Positions 5,033 through 5,298 of a stretch of DNA of 5,298 bases are shown in pieces. This DNA comes from Candidatus Poribacteria bacterium (GTDB lineage: Bacteria > Poribacteria > WGA-4E > WGA-3G). Where the stretch lies: contig JAPPMR010000583.1 of NCBI GenBank assembly GCA_028818995.1, positions 1 through 5,298 of the forward strand, read 5' to 3'. The notes beneath the pieces were generated by a model, which saw only the letters and a list, made by a program, of their open reading frames with translations, had not been told where the DNA came from and ran no database searches. A program made the translations under genes and the position numbers. Positions within the stretch are counted from its first letter, which is position 1, and each line of letters starts with the position of its first letter.

Positions 5033-5231
5033 CAGCGAACTCCAGAGTCATCTGTAAATAAGCCACCGCCTGCTCACGTGAGACTGTCGGGAAATCGTCA
5101 AGGAATATATCAAGTGAGTCGCCTGCAACAAGGTGTTGAATCAGGCTTTCAACTGGCACACGAGTGCCTGCAAAAACTAAAGTGCCATGCATCACGTGTG
5201 GGTCTTGGGAGACAATTTGTTCTTTCTTCAT
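5016..5231 (-). CDS. DUF433 (VapB45-like antitoxin) protein A
   Basis: The 71-aa product has the DUF433 layout: a short strand region (IVSQDPHVMHGTLVFAGTRV), PVESLIQHLVAGDSLDIFL, then DDFPTVSREQAVAYLQMTLE. HGTLVFAGTRVPV corresponds to the GG-P-I-GTRIPV core, with the usual second Gly and Pro replaced. The known role is antitoxin and DNA-binding autoregulator of a DUF5615 toxin, here reduced to 14 codons that begin inside this gene's 3' end. ATG 5231 has AAGAGG eight bases upstream; the GTG at 5234 is less likely. It differs clearly from protein B, so the two are not a recent duplication. It is probably a surviving orphan antitoxin. Confidence 0.85.
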   Translation of the reverse strand: MKKEQIVSQDPHVMHGTLVFAGTRVPVESLIQHLVAGDSLDIFLDDFPTVSREQAVAYLQMTLEFADARVA

Positions 5232-5234
5232 CAC

Positions 5235-5298
5235 CCGTTCCTCTTATCAGTTTGCCTACTCACAGGCACAATCTAACAGATTATGCTACAAAGGTGAG
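5235..5298 (-). promoter_or_regulatory. Upstream region of DUF433-A, possible promoter/operator
   Basis: This edge segment holds the AAGAGG ribosome-binding site (5245-5240) and a short inverted repeat TGCCT/AGGCA (5253-5257 and 5264-5268), a possible autoregulatory operator. A CATAAT resembling a -10 box lies near 5281-5286; its -35 would fall at or beyond the window edge. All but the ribosome-binding site are weak. Confidence 0.25.

Overview
Every gene supported here is on the minus strand, so biological order runs from the right edge (5298) to the left edge (1). The window looks like an accessory region of an AT-leaning environmental bacterium. An exported trypsin-like protease fused to TPR repeats, stacked DUF433 antitoxin-type genes, and a GTAGGGGC-type palindrome inside an interspersed-repeat-like element resemble what I recall from Candidatus Poribacteria (sponge-associated) or some cyanobacterial genomes. 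That assignment is a weak inference; no marker gene is present.

Right part (about 4560-5298): two DUF433 (VapB45-like antitoxin) genes. The first is followed, in the usual overlapping arrangement, by only the first 14 codons of a DUF5615 (PIN-like) toxin, ending at a stop codon. Next comes a roughly 120-bp element with imperfect terminal inverted repeats around a perfect GTAGGGGC palindrome. The second DUF433 gene overlaps by ATGA not a toxin but a secreted serine protease-TPR protein.

Middle (2710-4563): the protease-TPR gene has a signal peptide, a His/Asp/Ser triad and about nine TPR units with a 102-bp DNA period. Right after its stop codon, in the same frame, lies a decayed second copy of its C-terminal cap, a trace of an older tandem paralogue.

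Left-middle (401-2676): a putative three-gene cassette. It holds a 517-aa reverse transcriptase of the Abi/unknown-group type (SIYTHSIPWA after motif A, FGDD in motif C, helical C-terminal region), a small basic ORF of uncertain reality, and a divergent DUF805 multi-pass membrane protein. An 11-bp plus 6-bp nested inverted repeat covers the last codons and stop of the RT gene. RTs of this type are known as phage-defence enzymes. Pairing with a small membrane protein as a possible effector is the most interesting hypothesis here, but it is inferred from gene order only.

Left edge (1-219): the start of an IS3-family element (5' part of orfA and the probable terminal repeat), cut by the window boundary.
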